The translations under genes were made by a program, and so were the position numbers. From Streptomyces verrucosisporus (lineage in GTDB: Bacteria > Actinomycetota > Actinomycetes > Streptomycetales > Streptomycetaceae): a DNA stretch of 37,049 nt. Positions within the stretch are counted from its first letter, which is position 1, and every line of letters starts with the position of its first letter. The notes below the pieces were generated by a model, which saw only the letters and a list, made by a program, of their open reading frames with translations, ran no database searches and was not told where the DNA came from. Below, in pieces: positions 15,497 through 24,566 of the stretch. The DNA lies in contig NZ_JADEYH010000040.1 of NCBI RefSeq assembly GCF_017114865.1, forward strand, positions 1 through 37,049, written 5' to 3'.

Positions 15497-17536
15497 ATGG
15501 CACGCGCACGACACCGCCTGTACCAGGGCCTCGGGCACGGGATGCTGCGCGCCGCGGTGCACGTTGCCGAGCCGACCATGGTGTCCTGGCCGGGACGCTC
15601 GGTCTCGCTCGAAGACTGGCGTGTGTGGCTGGGTACCGTGTGGGCCGACGAGACCTTCCGGCAGGCGGTATCCAGCGCCAGTCCGGACCTGGCCACTCAG
15701 GTGCAGGCGATCCTCGACGGCCGGTCGCCGAAGCCGCGCCGCGTACGCCGGGCAGCTCTGGCCGTCGCCCGGTACGCGATCCGGTACGCGCACCGCTCCA
15801 CCCCCTACGGTCTCTTCGCGGGCGTCGCCCTGATCGAGTTCGGGGACACAGCGACTGTCCGCTTCGGGGACCGGCACCGGACAGTCACCCGACCTGATCC
15901 CGTGGCACTCGATGAGGCGATCAGCGCCTGGGAGGCGGACGCCACGCGGATGGCCGACGTCGACGTGCGCGTCCATCCCTTTGCCCGGCAGCACGACGGG
16001 TACGTCCGCGTGCCGTCCGAGGGCGACGCCGAGTTCCGCGTCGCACTGTGCAGTCCCGCCCTCAGGTTCGTCCTCGATGCAGCCCGCACCCCCGTCCGCT
16101 ACTCCCTCCTGGCGGACAAGCTCGCCGCCGAGTTCCCCGCCACCACCGCGCACGCCCGCACCCGTCTCCTAGGAGAGCTGTTGAGGGTTCGGCTGTTGCG
16201 GTCATCGCTGCGTGCCCCTGCCACCGTCGTCGATCCCTCCGAGGGCTTACCGCCCGCTCTGCGCGCACAGGTGCACGACGGCCCGAAGGCCGCCGATGTG
16301 CGCATCGATGCCATGGTGCGGCTGACGGAGGAAGTCCTGACCGAAGCCGAGACGGCCGCGACCGTTCTGGCCCGGCTCGCCACGCACCCGAACGGCATCC
16401 CGGCCTGGTCCCGCTGGACCGAGCGATTCACCGACCGGTACGGCGAGGACACCCTGGTCCCCGTCGAGGTGGCGACCGACCCCGAGCGAGGCATCGGCTT
16501 CCCGGACGGCTTCGTGAAGGCGGCCGAGCCGCCCCGCCCGATGTCCCGCCGCGACCGGCTGCTGCTGGAACTGGCCGGCACCGCGGCCGTCACGGGCGCC
16601 CGTTCGGTGCCCCTGACCGGCGCGATGATCGAGGAACTGGAGGCGGCAAGCGGCAAGCCTCGGCTCACCGCGCCGCACCTCGAACTGGCCGTCCAGGTCC
16701 ATGCCTCCTCGGCCGAGGCGCTGCAACGCGGGAACTTCCGTCTTCAGGTGGTCACGGTCTCCCGCTCGGCCGGCTCGATGACGGGACGGTTCTGGTACCT
16801 GCTCCCTGATGCAGGCCGTGCGCACACGGACCTGCCCACGATCGAGCCCGGCGCCGAGGTCGCCCAGCTCTCCTTCCACGCCGGGCGCGTCCCGGCCGAC
16901 CTGCTCACCCGTGTCCCGCGCATGCTCCCCCGGATCGTCAGCGTCGGAGAGTTCCGCCACCCCGGTGACGGCGTGCTGTTCCCCTCCGACCTGGCGGTCG
17001 GCGTCCTCGACGGTCGCCCCCGCTTGGTGGAGATCGCCACCGGCACCCGCCTGGAGCTCCTGGCGCCGACCGCGATCAACTTCCTCTGGAACAACTACAC
17101 GCCGCCTATGGCCCGGTTCCTCGGCGAGATCAGCCGGGCCACCGCACCGCAGGTGACCTGGTTCGACTGGGGCGTGGCCTGGGCCCTGCCCTTCACTCCC
17201 GCGCTCACCTACCGGCGCACCGTCCTCACGGCCGCCCGGTGGAAGGTCCGTGCCCGGGACCTGCCCGGCCGGAGCGCGGTCTTGAAGGAGTGGGCCGGGC
17301 AACTGCACGCCTGGCGGGACCGGTTCCGGGTTCCCGAGCGGGTGTTGCTGGCTGAGGACGATCAACAGCTCCCCCTCGACCTCCGTCAGGACATGCACCT
17401 GGACCTGCTGCGCGCCCACCTGGACGCCAGCCCCACCGGCGTCGCCACCCTGCACGAGGCACCTCCGCCCGGCGCCGACGACTGGATCGGCGGCCGGGCC
17501 CACAGCCTCGTCCTCCCCCTGGCGGCTCGCGCATGA
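15497..17536 (+). CDS. LanB-type lanthipeptide dehydratase, glutamylation domain protein
   Basis: A 679-residue protein of the lantibiotic dehydratase N-terminal family, which uses glutamyl-tRNA to glutamylate Ser/Thr of the precursor. The conserved RSTPYGLFAGVAL is at residues 100-112. The C-terminal part (FLWNNYTPPMARFLGEI, then FDWGVAWALPFTPALTYRRTVLTAARW) matches the end of the same domain. At 679 residues it is about 300 shorter than full NisB, and the glutamate-elimination (SpaB_C) domain is missing. That domain is supplied by the gene at 18644, making this a split LanB. The ATG at 15497 follows ACGGAG. It overlaps LanC by 4 nt. Confidence 0.92.
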   Translation: MARARHRLYQGLGHGMLRAAVHVAEPTMVSWPGRSVSLEDWRVWLGTVWADETFRQAVSSASPDLATQVQAILDGRSPKPRRVRRAALAVARYAIRYAHRSTPYGLFAGVALIEFGDTATVRFGDRHRTVTRPDPVALDEAISAWEADATRMADVDVRVHPFARQHDGYVRVPSEGDAEFRVALCSPALRFVLDAARTPVRYSLLADKLAAEFPATTAHARTRLLGELLRVRLLRSSLRAPATVVDPSEGLPPALRAQVHDGPKAADVRIDAMVRLTEEVLTEAETAATVLARLATHPNGIPAWSRWTERFTDRYGEDTLVPVEVATDPERGIGFPDGFVKAAEPPRPMSRRDRLLLELAGTAAVTGARSVPLTGAMIEELEAASGKPRLTAPHLELAVQVHASSAEALQRGNFRLQVVTVSRSAGSMTGRFWYLLPDAGRAHTDLPTIEPGAEVAQLSFHAGRVPADLLTRVPRMLPRIVSVGEFRHPGDGVLFPSDLAVGVLDGRPRLVEIATGTRLELLAPTAINFLWNNYTPPMARFLGEISRATAPQVTWFDWGVAWALPFTPALTYRRTVLTAARWKVRARDLPGRSAVLKEWAGQLHAWRDRFRVPERVLLAEDDQQLPLDLRQDMHLDLLRAHLDASPTGVATLHEAPPPGADDWIGGRAHSLVLPLAARA

Positions 17537-18606
17537 CGGCCACGACGTTCCCGCCCCGTACGCAGGACCTCTCCGAGGGCCCTCTCGGGATCGCGCTGCT
17601 GGACATCGAGCGGGGAGACGTGGCCGCCGCGCGCCGCCACCTCGCGGATGCTGTCGCCAACGGGGTGAGCACCGGCGGCAACGCCAGTCTGTTCCACGGA
17701 GCCCCCGCGCTGGAGTTCGTGCTCGCCCGGGCCGGACGTGCCGGTTCCGACATCCGGGAGGCCGTCGACCGCGTCGTGGAGGCGCGGCTGGCCGCCGCAT
17801 GGCGACGGCAGGCGTCCGGGGCCCCGCCGGGCCCCGCGGAGTGGGACCACATCCGGGGCCTGGCCGGACTGGGCGCACTGCTCCTGACCCGCGGTACGTC
17901 CTCGTCCCGGCTACCGGACGTACTGGCCTACCTCGTCTCTCTCTCGCGGCCGCTCTGCTACGAGGGAAGGGAGCTGCCCGGGTGGTGGGCCGCGGTCGGA
18001 CCCGACGGCGAGGAGATGGCCGGCGGGCACGGCAACAACGGTGTGGCGCACGGCATCGCCGGTCCTCTGGCGGTGCTCTCCCTCGCCACCCGACACGGCG
18101 TTCTCGTGCCGGGCCAGCGCGAAGCGATCGAGGTCTTCGCCCGCTGGCTGGACCGGTACGGCGGCCACTACTGGACCACCCGCGCACACATCGATGCCAC
18201 CGATCCACCCGAGCCCGGGCCCGCCCGCCCGTCCTGGTGCTACGGCCGACCCGGCATCGCCCGTGCCCAACAGCTCGCCGCGCTCGCCCTGGGCGATCCG
18301 GTCCGGCGTCAGACCGCTGAAGACACCGTCGTACGCACGCTCACCGATCCCGGCCACCTCGCCCGGATCACCGACGCCACGCTGTGCCACGGCTGGGCCG
18401 GCCTGGCGGTCCTCGCCCGCGCCGTCGCGGCCGACAGCCCGATCCCCGAGCGCTTCGCGCCTCTGGTCGGCGACCTCAACCAGCGCCTGGCCGCCGGCCT
18501 GGACCGGCTGCCCAAGCCCGGCTTCATGGAGGGCCGCAGCGGCGCACAGCTCGCCCTCGACGGCACGAACGCCACCAACTGGACCAGCGTGCTGCTGATC
18601 ACCTGA
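17533..18606 (+). CDS. LanC-type lanthionine cyclase
   Basis: A 357-residue LanC-family protein that would add Cys thiols to dehydrated Ser/Thr, forming the (methyl)lanthionine rings. The zinc ligands are visible: Cys236 in SWCYGRPG, and Cys285-His286 in LCHGWAG. The active-site His173 lies in GNNGVAHGIAG. The start overlaps the LanB stop by 4 nt (ATGA). Length is slightly below NisC (about 415), as is usual for actinobacterial class I-like systems. It acts in the cytoplasm, probably in a complex with the split LanB proteins. Confidence 0.93.
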   Translation: MTATTFPPRTQDLSEGPLGIALLDIERGDVAAARRHLADAVANGVSTGGNASLFHGAPALEFVLARAGRAGSDIREAVDRVVEARLAAAWRRQASGAPPGPAEWDHIRGLAGLGALLLTRGTSSSRLPDVLAYLVSLSRPLCYEGRELPGWWAAVGPDGEEMAGGHGNNGVAHGIAGPLAVLSLATRHGVLVPGQREAIEVFARWLDRYGGHYWTTRAHIDATDPPEPGPARPSWCYGRPGIARAQQLAALALGDPVRRQTAEDTVVRTLTDPGHLARITDATLCHGWAGLAVLARAVAADSPIPERFAPLVGDLNQRLAAGLDRLPKPGFMEGRSGAQLALDGTNATNWTSVLLIT

Positions 18607-18643
18607 CCCGCACCGCCCCCATTGACAAGGAGCGCCCAAGCGC

Positions 18644-20695
18644 ATGGAACTCGACGACGAGAATCTGCCGATCACCCGCGACAGGGCATGGTGGCACGCC
18701 GGCGTGGCCTGCCCCGGCGGCGCGGTGAGCCCCGAGGCCGCCCAGGCCCTGTCGGCCGCGCTGCACGGCCAGCGCTTCCACTTCCTGCGCAAGGACTCCG
18801 GGCTGCGCCTGCGCACCGAACGTCCCTGTGCGGCCCTGCTGGACCGCCTCGTCGCCGAGCGGCTGATCGCCGGGTGGGTCGGCGGTATCTACGAACCGGA
18901 GACCGAAGCCTTCGGCGGCCCCGAGGGCATGGACGTCGCCCACGACGTGTTCTGTGCCGACAGCCGCAGCGCCCTGCCCGAAACCGGCGGTTCCGGCACT
19001 CGCGAACGGTGCGTGATGCTGCTGTCCGTCATGATCCGCGAAGCCGGCCTGGACCCCTTCGAAGCCGGAGACGTCTGGTCCCGGTTCGCCGCTCTCCGCC
19101 CCTCCGTCGCTCCGCCCTCCGGTGCCGCACTCGACCGTGCCGTGGCCGCCATGCGCCGCCTGGTCAACGCCTATGCCGTCCTGCGCCCGGACGCCGAGCC
19201 GGGCTGGACCGACCGCGTCGCCGCCTTCGCGGACGCCGGCCGGCGTCTGCGCCGCCTCGCCGCCGACGGACGGCTGATACGCGGCCTGCGCGCCGTCCTC
19301 GCCCATCACGCGATCTTCGCGTTCAACCGCGCCGGAGTGCCTGTCGCCGAGCAGGCCGCCACCGCGTGGCTGGGCCGCCAAGTCGCCTTCTCCACAACAG
19401 CTGACACCCCTGTGTCCACCCGCCGGTCCGCTTCGCCGGACCCTGACCTCCCTCGAACGGAGACCACCGTGACACCCTTCACCGACCCCGCCGAGCTGCG
19501 CGAATCCCTGGCCAACCGCCTCCAGGAGGGCGGCCACCTGCGCACCCCGGCCATCATCGACGCCTTCCGCGCCACCGACCGCCACGCCTTCCTCCCCGGC
19601 GTCGACCTCGAGTCGGCGTACAAGGAGGACGCGGTGCCCATCAAGCACGACGAGCACGGCGAGATGATCTCCTGCATCTCCGCGCCCTCCATCGTCGCCA
19701 CCCAGCTCGAACAGCTCGGTGCCCAGCCCGGCCACAACGTCCTGGAGGCCGGCGCCGCGACCGGCTACAACGCGGCCCTCCTGGGCAAGCTCGTCGGCCC
19801 CGACGGGCAGGTATGGACCCTGGACGTCGACCAGGACCTCGTCGACGGCGCGAGCAGGAACCTCGCCCAGGCCGGAGCCACCAACGTCACCGCCGTACTG
19901 GCCGACGGAGCCGCTGGCCTTCCCGAGCACGCCCCCTACGACCGCATCCAGTTCACCGTCGGCGCGGGCGACATCCCCACCAAGCTCATCGACCAGCTGG
20001 CCCCCGGCGGGCGTCTGGTCCTGCCCATGCGGATCCGCGGCAGCATCAGCCGCAGCTTCGCCTTCGAGCGCGACGGGGGTACCTGGAAGACCGTCTCCTG
20101 CGAGATGTGCACCTTCATCCCCCTGCGCAAGGGGGTTTGCGACGACGTCTACACGCTCGTGCCCATGGCCGGCGAAGGCAACGTCCGACTGGAGACCTTC
20201 AGCGAGCAGGAAGTGGACCGCGACGCGCTCCGCACCGTCCTGGACACACCGCAGACCAAGATCTTCACCGGCGTCAAGCTCCGCCAGGGAGACCCTTTCG
20301 AGTGGATGTACCTGTACCTGGCCTGCGCGCTGCCAGGCGGCCTGTCCCGCATGCCCGGGTCTCGCCCCGGCTTCAGCCCGCACTTCGGCTGGGGCTCCAT
20401 GGCCGCCCTCGACGGCGACTCCCTCGCCTATCTGACCATCCGCGAAGGCGAGGACGACGCCGGCCGCTTCTGGGAGATCGGCGTCATCGGCCACGGCTCC
20501 CGCGGCGCCGATCTCGCCGACCGGTTCGTCACCGAGATCCGCACTTGGGACGAGGGTTGGGGCAACACCGCACCGGAGCCCGGTTTCCGCATGGCCGTCG
20601 GCGACGCCCGCGACCAGCTGACGGCCACCGACTCCCGCTTCGTCATCGACAAGGCGTACAGCCGACTCGTCGTCGACTGGCCGCACAAGGGCTGA
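18644..20695 (+). CDS. Fused LanB elimination domain + FxLD-system PIMT-like methyltransferase
   Basis: A 683-residue two-domain protein. Residues ~8-250 resemble the SpaB_C / thiopeptide-type bacteriocin domain that eliminates glutamate: FLRKDSGLRLR, then YEPETEAFGG and AHDVFCADSRS. A low-complexity linker (~251-275) follows. From about 276 it is a protein-L-isoaspartate O-methyltransferase-like enzyme of the FxLD-system type: GGHLRTPAIIDAFRATDRHAFLPG, the SAM motif VLEAGAATGYNAALL at ~366, LAPGGRLVLPM, and a long C-terminal extension ending near DWPHKG. Such enzymes methylate Asp in the core and give aspartimide or isoaspartate. An internal GTG at 19469 with GGAG upstream could give the methyltransferase alone. 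ATG 18644 has AAGGAG about 11 nt upstream. Confidence 0.9.
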   Translation: MELDDENLPITRDRAWWHAGVACPGGAVSPEAAQALSAALHGQRFHFLRKDSGLRLRTERPCAALLDRLVAERLIAGWVGGIYEPETEAFGGPEGMDVAHDVFCADSRSALPETGGSGTRERCVMLLSVMIREAGLDPFEAGDVWSRFAALRPSVAPPSGAALDRAVAAMRRLVNAYAVLRPDAEPGWTDRVAAFADAGRRLRRLAADGRLIRGLRAVLAHHAIFAFNRAGVPVAEQAATAWLGRQVAFSTTADTPVSTRRSASPDPDLPRTETTVTPFTDPAELRESLANRLQEGGHLRTPAIIDAFRATDRHAFLPGVDLESAYKEDAVPIKHDEHGEMISCISAPSIVATQLEQLGAQPGHNVLEAGAATGYNAALLGKLVGPDGQVWTLDVDQDLVDGASRNLAQAGATNVTAVLADGAAGLPEHAPYDRIQFTVGAGDIPTKLIDQLAPGGRLVLPMRIRGSISRSFAFERDGGTWKTVSCEMCTFIPLRKGVCDDVYTLVPMAGEGNVRLETFSEQEVDRDALRTVLDTPQTKIFTGVKLRQGDPFEWMYLYLACALPGGLSRMPGSRPGFSPHFGWGSMAALDGDSLAYLTIREGEDDAGRFWEIGVIGHGSRGADLADRFVTEIRTWDEGWGNTAPEPGFRMAVGDARDQLTATDSRFVIDKAYSRLVVDWPHKG

Positions 20696-20699
20696 GCCG

Positions 20700-21797
20700 A
20701 TGATCCCCGCGATAGCCGGCCGCATTCCCCTGGTCAAGCGCCCCAAGGCGCCCGCGCTCCCGCTGGACGAGCGCATCACCCACCTCACCGGGCTGACCGT
20801 CGCGCCCGCGGGCGCGAGCCACCACGACCTGGTGGCCCGCGCCTGCGGGGTCCTCAACTACGCCGCGCTGATCGCCTCCGACGCCGGGATGCCCGGCCTG
20901 GCGACCGACCTGTGCTGGAGACAACACCGGATCTTCGCCGACGCGGGGTGCCTGACCGGCGACATCGCCGTCATGTCGCTCATGCCCCTGATCAACGTCT
21001 CCCGGCTGCTGACCCGCGACGGCGACGGCCACGCCGCCTACGACGTACTCACCCGTCTCTACCGCGCCGCCCAGAAGCGTGGGACCGCCGAGGTCCACGG
21101 CACCATCATCGATCTGTCGGCCCTGATCAGCACGGACGCGGACCACCGCAGGATCTGCCAGGAGCTGTGGGGCGCCCTGCTCGTGGACGGCGCCCGAGCC
21201 CTGGCCCGCATCGGCCGCTGGACCGAGGCCGCCGAAGCCATGACCGCACACCGAGGCGTCGGCAACCGCCTCCTTGACGGCCGCCAGATCATGATCATGT
21301 CGCTGATGGAACGCGGCCTCGCCGAGCAGGCACGGTCCATGATCGACTCCACCGTTCCCACGGAACCGTGGGAGAACGCCGTCGCGGCCCTCCTGCGCGT
21401 CCACTGCCGACCCGAGGACACCCCCGCGCCGCAGGCAGAACTGGAGTCCGCTCTCCAGGAGTCCCTCACGGTGACGGCCCAACCCGATCCCGCGACTGCG
21501 GCCTTCCAAGCTCGGGTCGGACTCGCCGCGCTCGCCCTGATCCACGACCGAACCATGCCCCACACGGCCCACCTGCACCGTGCCGTCGCCGACGTGGCCG
21601 CTCTCGACGCCCACGCCGCCCGGGACGTCCTGGACCACGAGACGGAAGACCCCCGCCTGACTCGCGAGCAGAGGCAGAAGCTCGACACCGTACTCACCGC
21701 CGCGGGACTGGGAGCGGGCGACCTCCCCCCGGCACATCTGCAGGCCCTCGACGAAGCCGTGGAGAAGGCCGACGCCCAGCTTCGCGACCTTCTGTGA
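20700..21797 (+). CDS. TPR-like helical protein of the lanthipeptide cluster
   Basis: A 365-residue, alanine-rich, all-helical protein starting 4 nt after the methyltransferase stop, so probably translationally coupled. It resembles the TPR half of Streptomyces HTH-TPR regulators (HDLVARACGVLNYAALIASDAG, and DLCWRQHRIFADAG near residue 70), but no HTH is visible at the N-terminus. It may be a regulator's sensor part used as a protein partner or as a scaffold for the modifying enzymes. I know of similar unnamed proteins beside RiPP clusters but cannot assign a function. Confidence 0.75.
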   Translation: MIPAIAGRIPLVKRPKAPALPLDERITHLTGLTVAPAGASHHDLVARACGVLNYAALIASDAGMPGLATDLCWRQHRIFADAGCLTGDIAVMSLMPLINVSRLLTRDGDGHAAYDVLTRLYRAAQKRGTAEVHGTIIDLSALISTDADHRRICQELWGALLVDGARALARIGRWTEAAEAMTAHRGVGNRLLDGRQIMIMSLMERGLAEQARSMIDSTVPTEPWENAVAALLRVHCRPEDTPAPQAELESALQESLTVTAQPDPATAAFQARVGLAALALIHDRTMPHTAHLHRAVADVAALDAHAARDVLDHETEDPRLTREQRQKLDTVLTAAGLGAGDLPPAHLQALDEAVEKADAQLRDLL

Positions 21798-21834
21798 GAC
21801 GGCGGCGGAGCATCGGCGTTTCGGCCAACGGCTT

Positions 21835-21859
21835 CTCCCCGTAGTCCCGTTGCGGGGAG
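21835..21859 (+). terminator. Hairpin between TPR and ABC transporter genes
   Basis: CTCCCCG (21835-21841) pairs with CGGGGAG (21853-21859) around an 11-nt loop in the 201-bp gap before the transporter. No U-tract. It may end the biosynthetic transcript, leaving the exporter with its own promoter in the AT-richer stretch that follows. Confidence 0.4.
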
Positions 21860-21998
21860 CGGGTCGATGCACCCTTCACACTTCGCCACCGGCTCCGTTC
21901 CGGGAATCCGCATCCGACCGAAACGACGCGCGTTCGATATCGCGGCTGAGTCGTTGAGCCTCACGGACCAGCCGTGACCGACCTTCAGGAGGACCAGC

Positions 21999-23972
21999 TT
22001 GACCTCAGACAGCACATCCGCGCAGCCGGGCACGGGCGTATCGGAGGCGAGTCCTCCGGAGAGCGCGAGCACGGCGCAGGAGGAGGAGTTCCTCTACCGG
22101 GACGCGTCCAGGCTCCAGGCCGGTGCGCAAATGACGACCGTCACGATGGCCCGGCGACTGCCGGCCCTGGTGCTGCGGTCCTTGAAGATGGCCTGGCGGG
22201 TGGACCGGGCCGCGACGGCCGGGCTGCTCGCCTGCCAGGCCGGCACCGGCGTGCTCGCGGCCATGGGCCTGCTCGCCGTCACCGGCACCCTGACCGCGCT
22301 GATCTCCTCCGGCGACATCACCGACCGGTTGTGGGAGGCGGCCCCGCAGCTGGCCGTCATCGCCACGGCGACCGGCCTGCGGGCCCTGCTGGGGATCACC
22401 GTGACGTGGCTGACCGGACGGCTGCGGCCGGTGCTGGCCCGGGCCGCGGAACTCACCATGATCGAGGCGGCGCTCGGCGCCGAACTCGCGGCGAACAACA
22501 AGCCCGGCTACAACGACTTCTACGACATCGCAGACCGCGGCGCCCAGGTCACCCCGGACCTCGTGGAGGAGGCCCAGGACGTGCTGGCCGCCACCGCGAC
22601 CCTGATGGCCGGAGCCACCGTCCTCGCCGTGATCCACCCCCTCCTTCTTCCCCTGCTGCTCCTGGCGTGCCTGCCGCAGGCCGCCGCGTATGTGCGGGCC
22701 GCGCGCGTGGTGTATCTGGCGGGGCTGGAAACCTCGGGCCGGCGCCGGATGCTGCACAAGCTGCGGTGGCACATGGCCTACGTGGAGTCCAGCGAGGAGA
22801 TGCGGGCTTGTCTGGCCGGCCCGTTCCTCATCGCCCGGTACCGGCGGCTCGCCGCCTCGGTCAACGCCGCCGAACGCAAGGCCGCCGACACCGGCGCGTG
22901 GATGGGCCTGGCGGGCGCGGCCGCCGGCGGCGTGGCCTCTGCCGCTGTATGGTTCGCGCTGCTGTGGCTCCTGGCCTCGGGCCGTATGGACCTGGCGGCC
23001 GGAGGCGGCGCGGTCTTCGCCCTCCAGACCGCGACCGGATCCGTCCGCGGGATCATCAACGGCGGCGCCCGGCTCGTACGCACCGGCTGGTACGTGCAGG
23101 ACTGGCAGAACTTCCTCGACAACGCCCATGGGCAGGCCATGGCCGGATCGCGCGGTACCCAGGCGCTGTCCGCGGCGCCGGAACGGTTCGAGGTCCGCGA
23201 CGTCACCTACCGGTACGACGGTGCCGATCGGGACAGCCTGAGCGGGGTGTCGCTGCAGGTGCGCCGCGGAGAGATCGTGGCGCTGGTCGGGGAGAACGGA
23301 TCGGGGAAGTCCACGCTGTCCCGCCTGATCTGCGGCCTGCTGCTGCCCACGGTCGGCGAGGTGGCGTGGGACCACACCAGTACGGCCCGGATGGAGCCCT
23401 GGGAGGCATGGAAGCACGTGGCCCTGGCACCCCAGAGGTACACGTACCTGCCGCTGACCCTCCGGGACAACATCACCTTCGGGCAGGGCGACACCAGCGA
23501 CGCCGCCGTCCTGGCCGCCTGCGAGGCGTCCGGAGCCGCGGACCTGCTGCCCGGCCTGCGGTCCGGCCTCGACACCCTGCTCACGTCCGAGTGGTTCGGT
23601 GGCCAGCAGCTGTCCGGCGGGCAGTGGCAGCGCGTCGTGCTCACCAGGGCGTTCCACCGCAACGCGGCCCTGCTCGTGATGGACGAACCCACGGCCGCCC
23701 TCGACGCGCGAGCCGAGCACCACGTCTTCACCGGCCTCCGGGAACTGGCCAAGGACCGGGCCATCCTGCTGATCACACACCGGCTCGCCAACGTCGCCGT
23801 GGCCGACCGGATCGTCGTCCTCGACCAAGGACGCATGGTGCAGGAAGGAACGTACGCCCAACTCACCCGGGAGCCGGGCTTGTTCCGGTCCCTGTGGGAA
23901 CTCCAGCAGCGCTCCGGATCGCCGACGGCATCCCCGCGTACGCCGGACAGGTCCGGTACCGCCCCGGACTGA
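21999..23972 (+). CDS. ABC exporter, fused permease-ATPase
   Basis: A 657-residue exporter from a TTG start with CAGGAGGACC just upstream. About residues 45-330 hold the transmembrane domain (for example LLLPLLLLACLPQAAAYV). The ATPase follows: Walker A GENGSGKST at ~431, signature LSGGQWQR at ~538, Walker B ALLVMDEPTAALD and H-loop LLITHRLANV. The signature and Walker motifs are intact. No C39 peptidase domain precedes the membrane part, so it exports but does not cleave the leader. Its position and strand make it the likely lanthipeptide exporter. Its stop abuts the stop of the convergent PAP2-like gene with no gap. Confidence 0.92.
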   Translation: MTSDSTSAQPGTGVSEASPPESASTAQEEEFLYRDASRLQAGAQMTTVTMARRLPALVLRSLKMAWRVDRAATAGLLACQAGTGVLAAMGLLAVTGTLTALISSGDITDRLWEAAPQLAVIATATGLRALLGITVTWLTGRLRPVLARAAELTMIEAALGAELAANNKPGYNDFYDIADRGAQVTPDLVEEAQDVLAATATLMAGATVLAVIHPLLLPLLLLACLPQAAAYVRAARVVYLAGLETSGRRRMLHKLRWHMAYVESSEEMRACLAGPFLIARYRRLAASVNAAERKAADTGAWMGLAGAAAGGVASAAVWFALLWLLASGRMDLAAGGGAVFALQTATGSVRGIINGGARLVRTGWYVQDWQNFLDNAHGQAMAGSRGTQALSAAPERFEVRDVTYRYDGADRDSLSGVSLQVRRGEIVALVGENGSGKSTLSRLICGLLLPTVGEVAWDHTSTARMEPWEAWKHVALAPQRYTYLPLTLRDNITFGQGDTSDAAVLAACEASGAADLLPGLRSGLDTLLTSEWFGGQQLSGGQWQRVVLTRAFHRNAALLVMDEPTAALDARAEHHVFTGLRELAKDRAILLITHRLANVAVADRIVVLDQGRMVQEGTYAQLTREPGLFRSLWELQQRSGSPTASPRTPDRSGTAPD

Positions 23973-24566
23973 TCAGCGGGCCAGCTGGAACACGGCCGCG
24001 GCCACGACGGTGCCGAGGACGGTGCCGGCGACGACCTGGCTGCGTGTGTGGTCGCGCAGCTCGACCCGGGACCAGCCGACGACGACCACCAGGAGGAAGC
24101 CGACGGCCATCCACGCGCCGTAGGTCTGGACGAGCATCGCGCAGGCGCCCGCGGAGACGGCCTGGTGGACGGAGATCTTCCAGGCGAACGTGATCACCGT
24201 GAGGATCGCCAGAGTGGCGAGCATCGACACGATGAGGGCGGTCATCGTGTGCGGTGCCCCGGCAGCGACCATGAGGACGATTCCGGTGGCCACCGAGAGC
24301 AGGATGACGGCCATGACGAACAGCCGCGCGGGCTTGGCTCCGACATGGCGGTCGCCCCAGTGGCCCTTCCGGACACCGTGCTTGATGAAGGTGATGGGGA
24401 TGATGGCGGCGAAAAACGCACCGACCGCTCCCCAGGCCATGCCGCTCCATTGCGCCGTGTGCCAGCCGACCAGAAGTGTGACGGCGATGATCCAGTTCTT
24501 CGGCTCGAGCCAGTCGGTGATACGGCGCGCCAGTCTGGATTCTGCGGGACGGATGTCAGTTGCCAC
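23973..24566 (-). CDS. PAP2-like membrane phosphatase
   Basis: About 197 residues with five or six hydrophobic spans (IIAVTLLVGW, AVILLSVATGIVLMVAAG, MLATLAILTVITFAW, WMAVGFLLVVVVGW). The end SRVELRDHTRSQVVAGTVLG matches PAP2 motif 3 (SRx5Hx3D/SxxxG) with Arg and His in place. KISVHQAVSAGA may correspond to motif 2 with its His. Motif 1 is unclear. Members dephosphorylate lipid phosphates such as phosphatidic acid or undecaprenyl diphosphate. I prefer GTG 24566, which follows AAAGGG and overlaps the upstream gene by 11 nt; a second GTG at 24590 is possible. It is the last gene of a four-gene minus-strand block. Confidence 0.72.
   Translation of the reverse strand: MATDIRPAESRLARRITDWLEPKNWIIAVTLLVGWHTAQWSGMAWGAVGAFFAAIIPITFIKHGVRKGHWGDRHVGAKPARLFVMAVILLSVATGIVLMVAAGAPHTMTALIVSMLATLAILTVITFAWKISVHQAVSAGACAMLVQTYGAWMAVGFLLVVVVGWSRVELRDHTRSQVVAGTVLGTVVAAAVFQLAR

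Noticed and set aside
21835..21860. TTGCGGGGAGC resembling the end of the CRISPR repeat
   Set aside because: Short match with no second repeat or spacer; it is one arm of a small hairpin.
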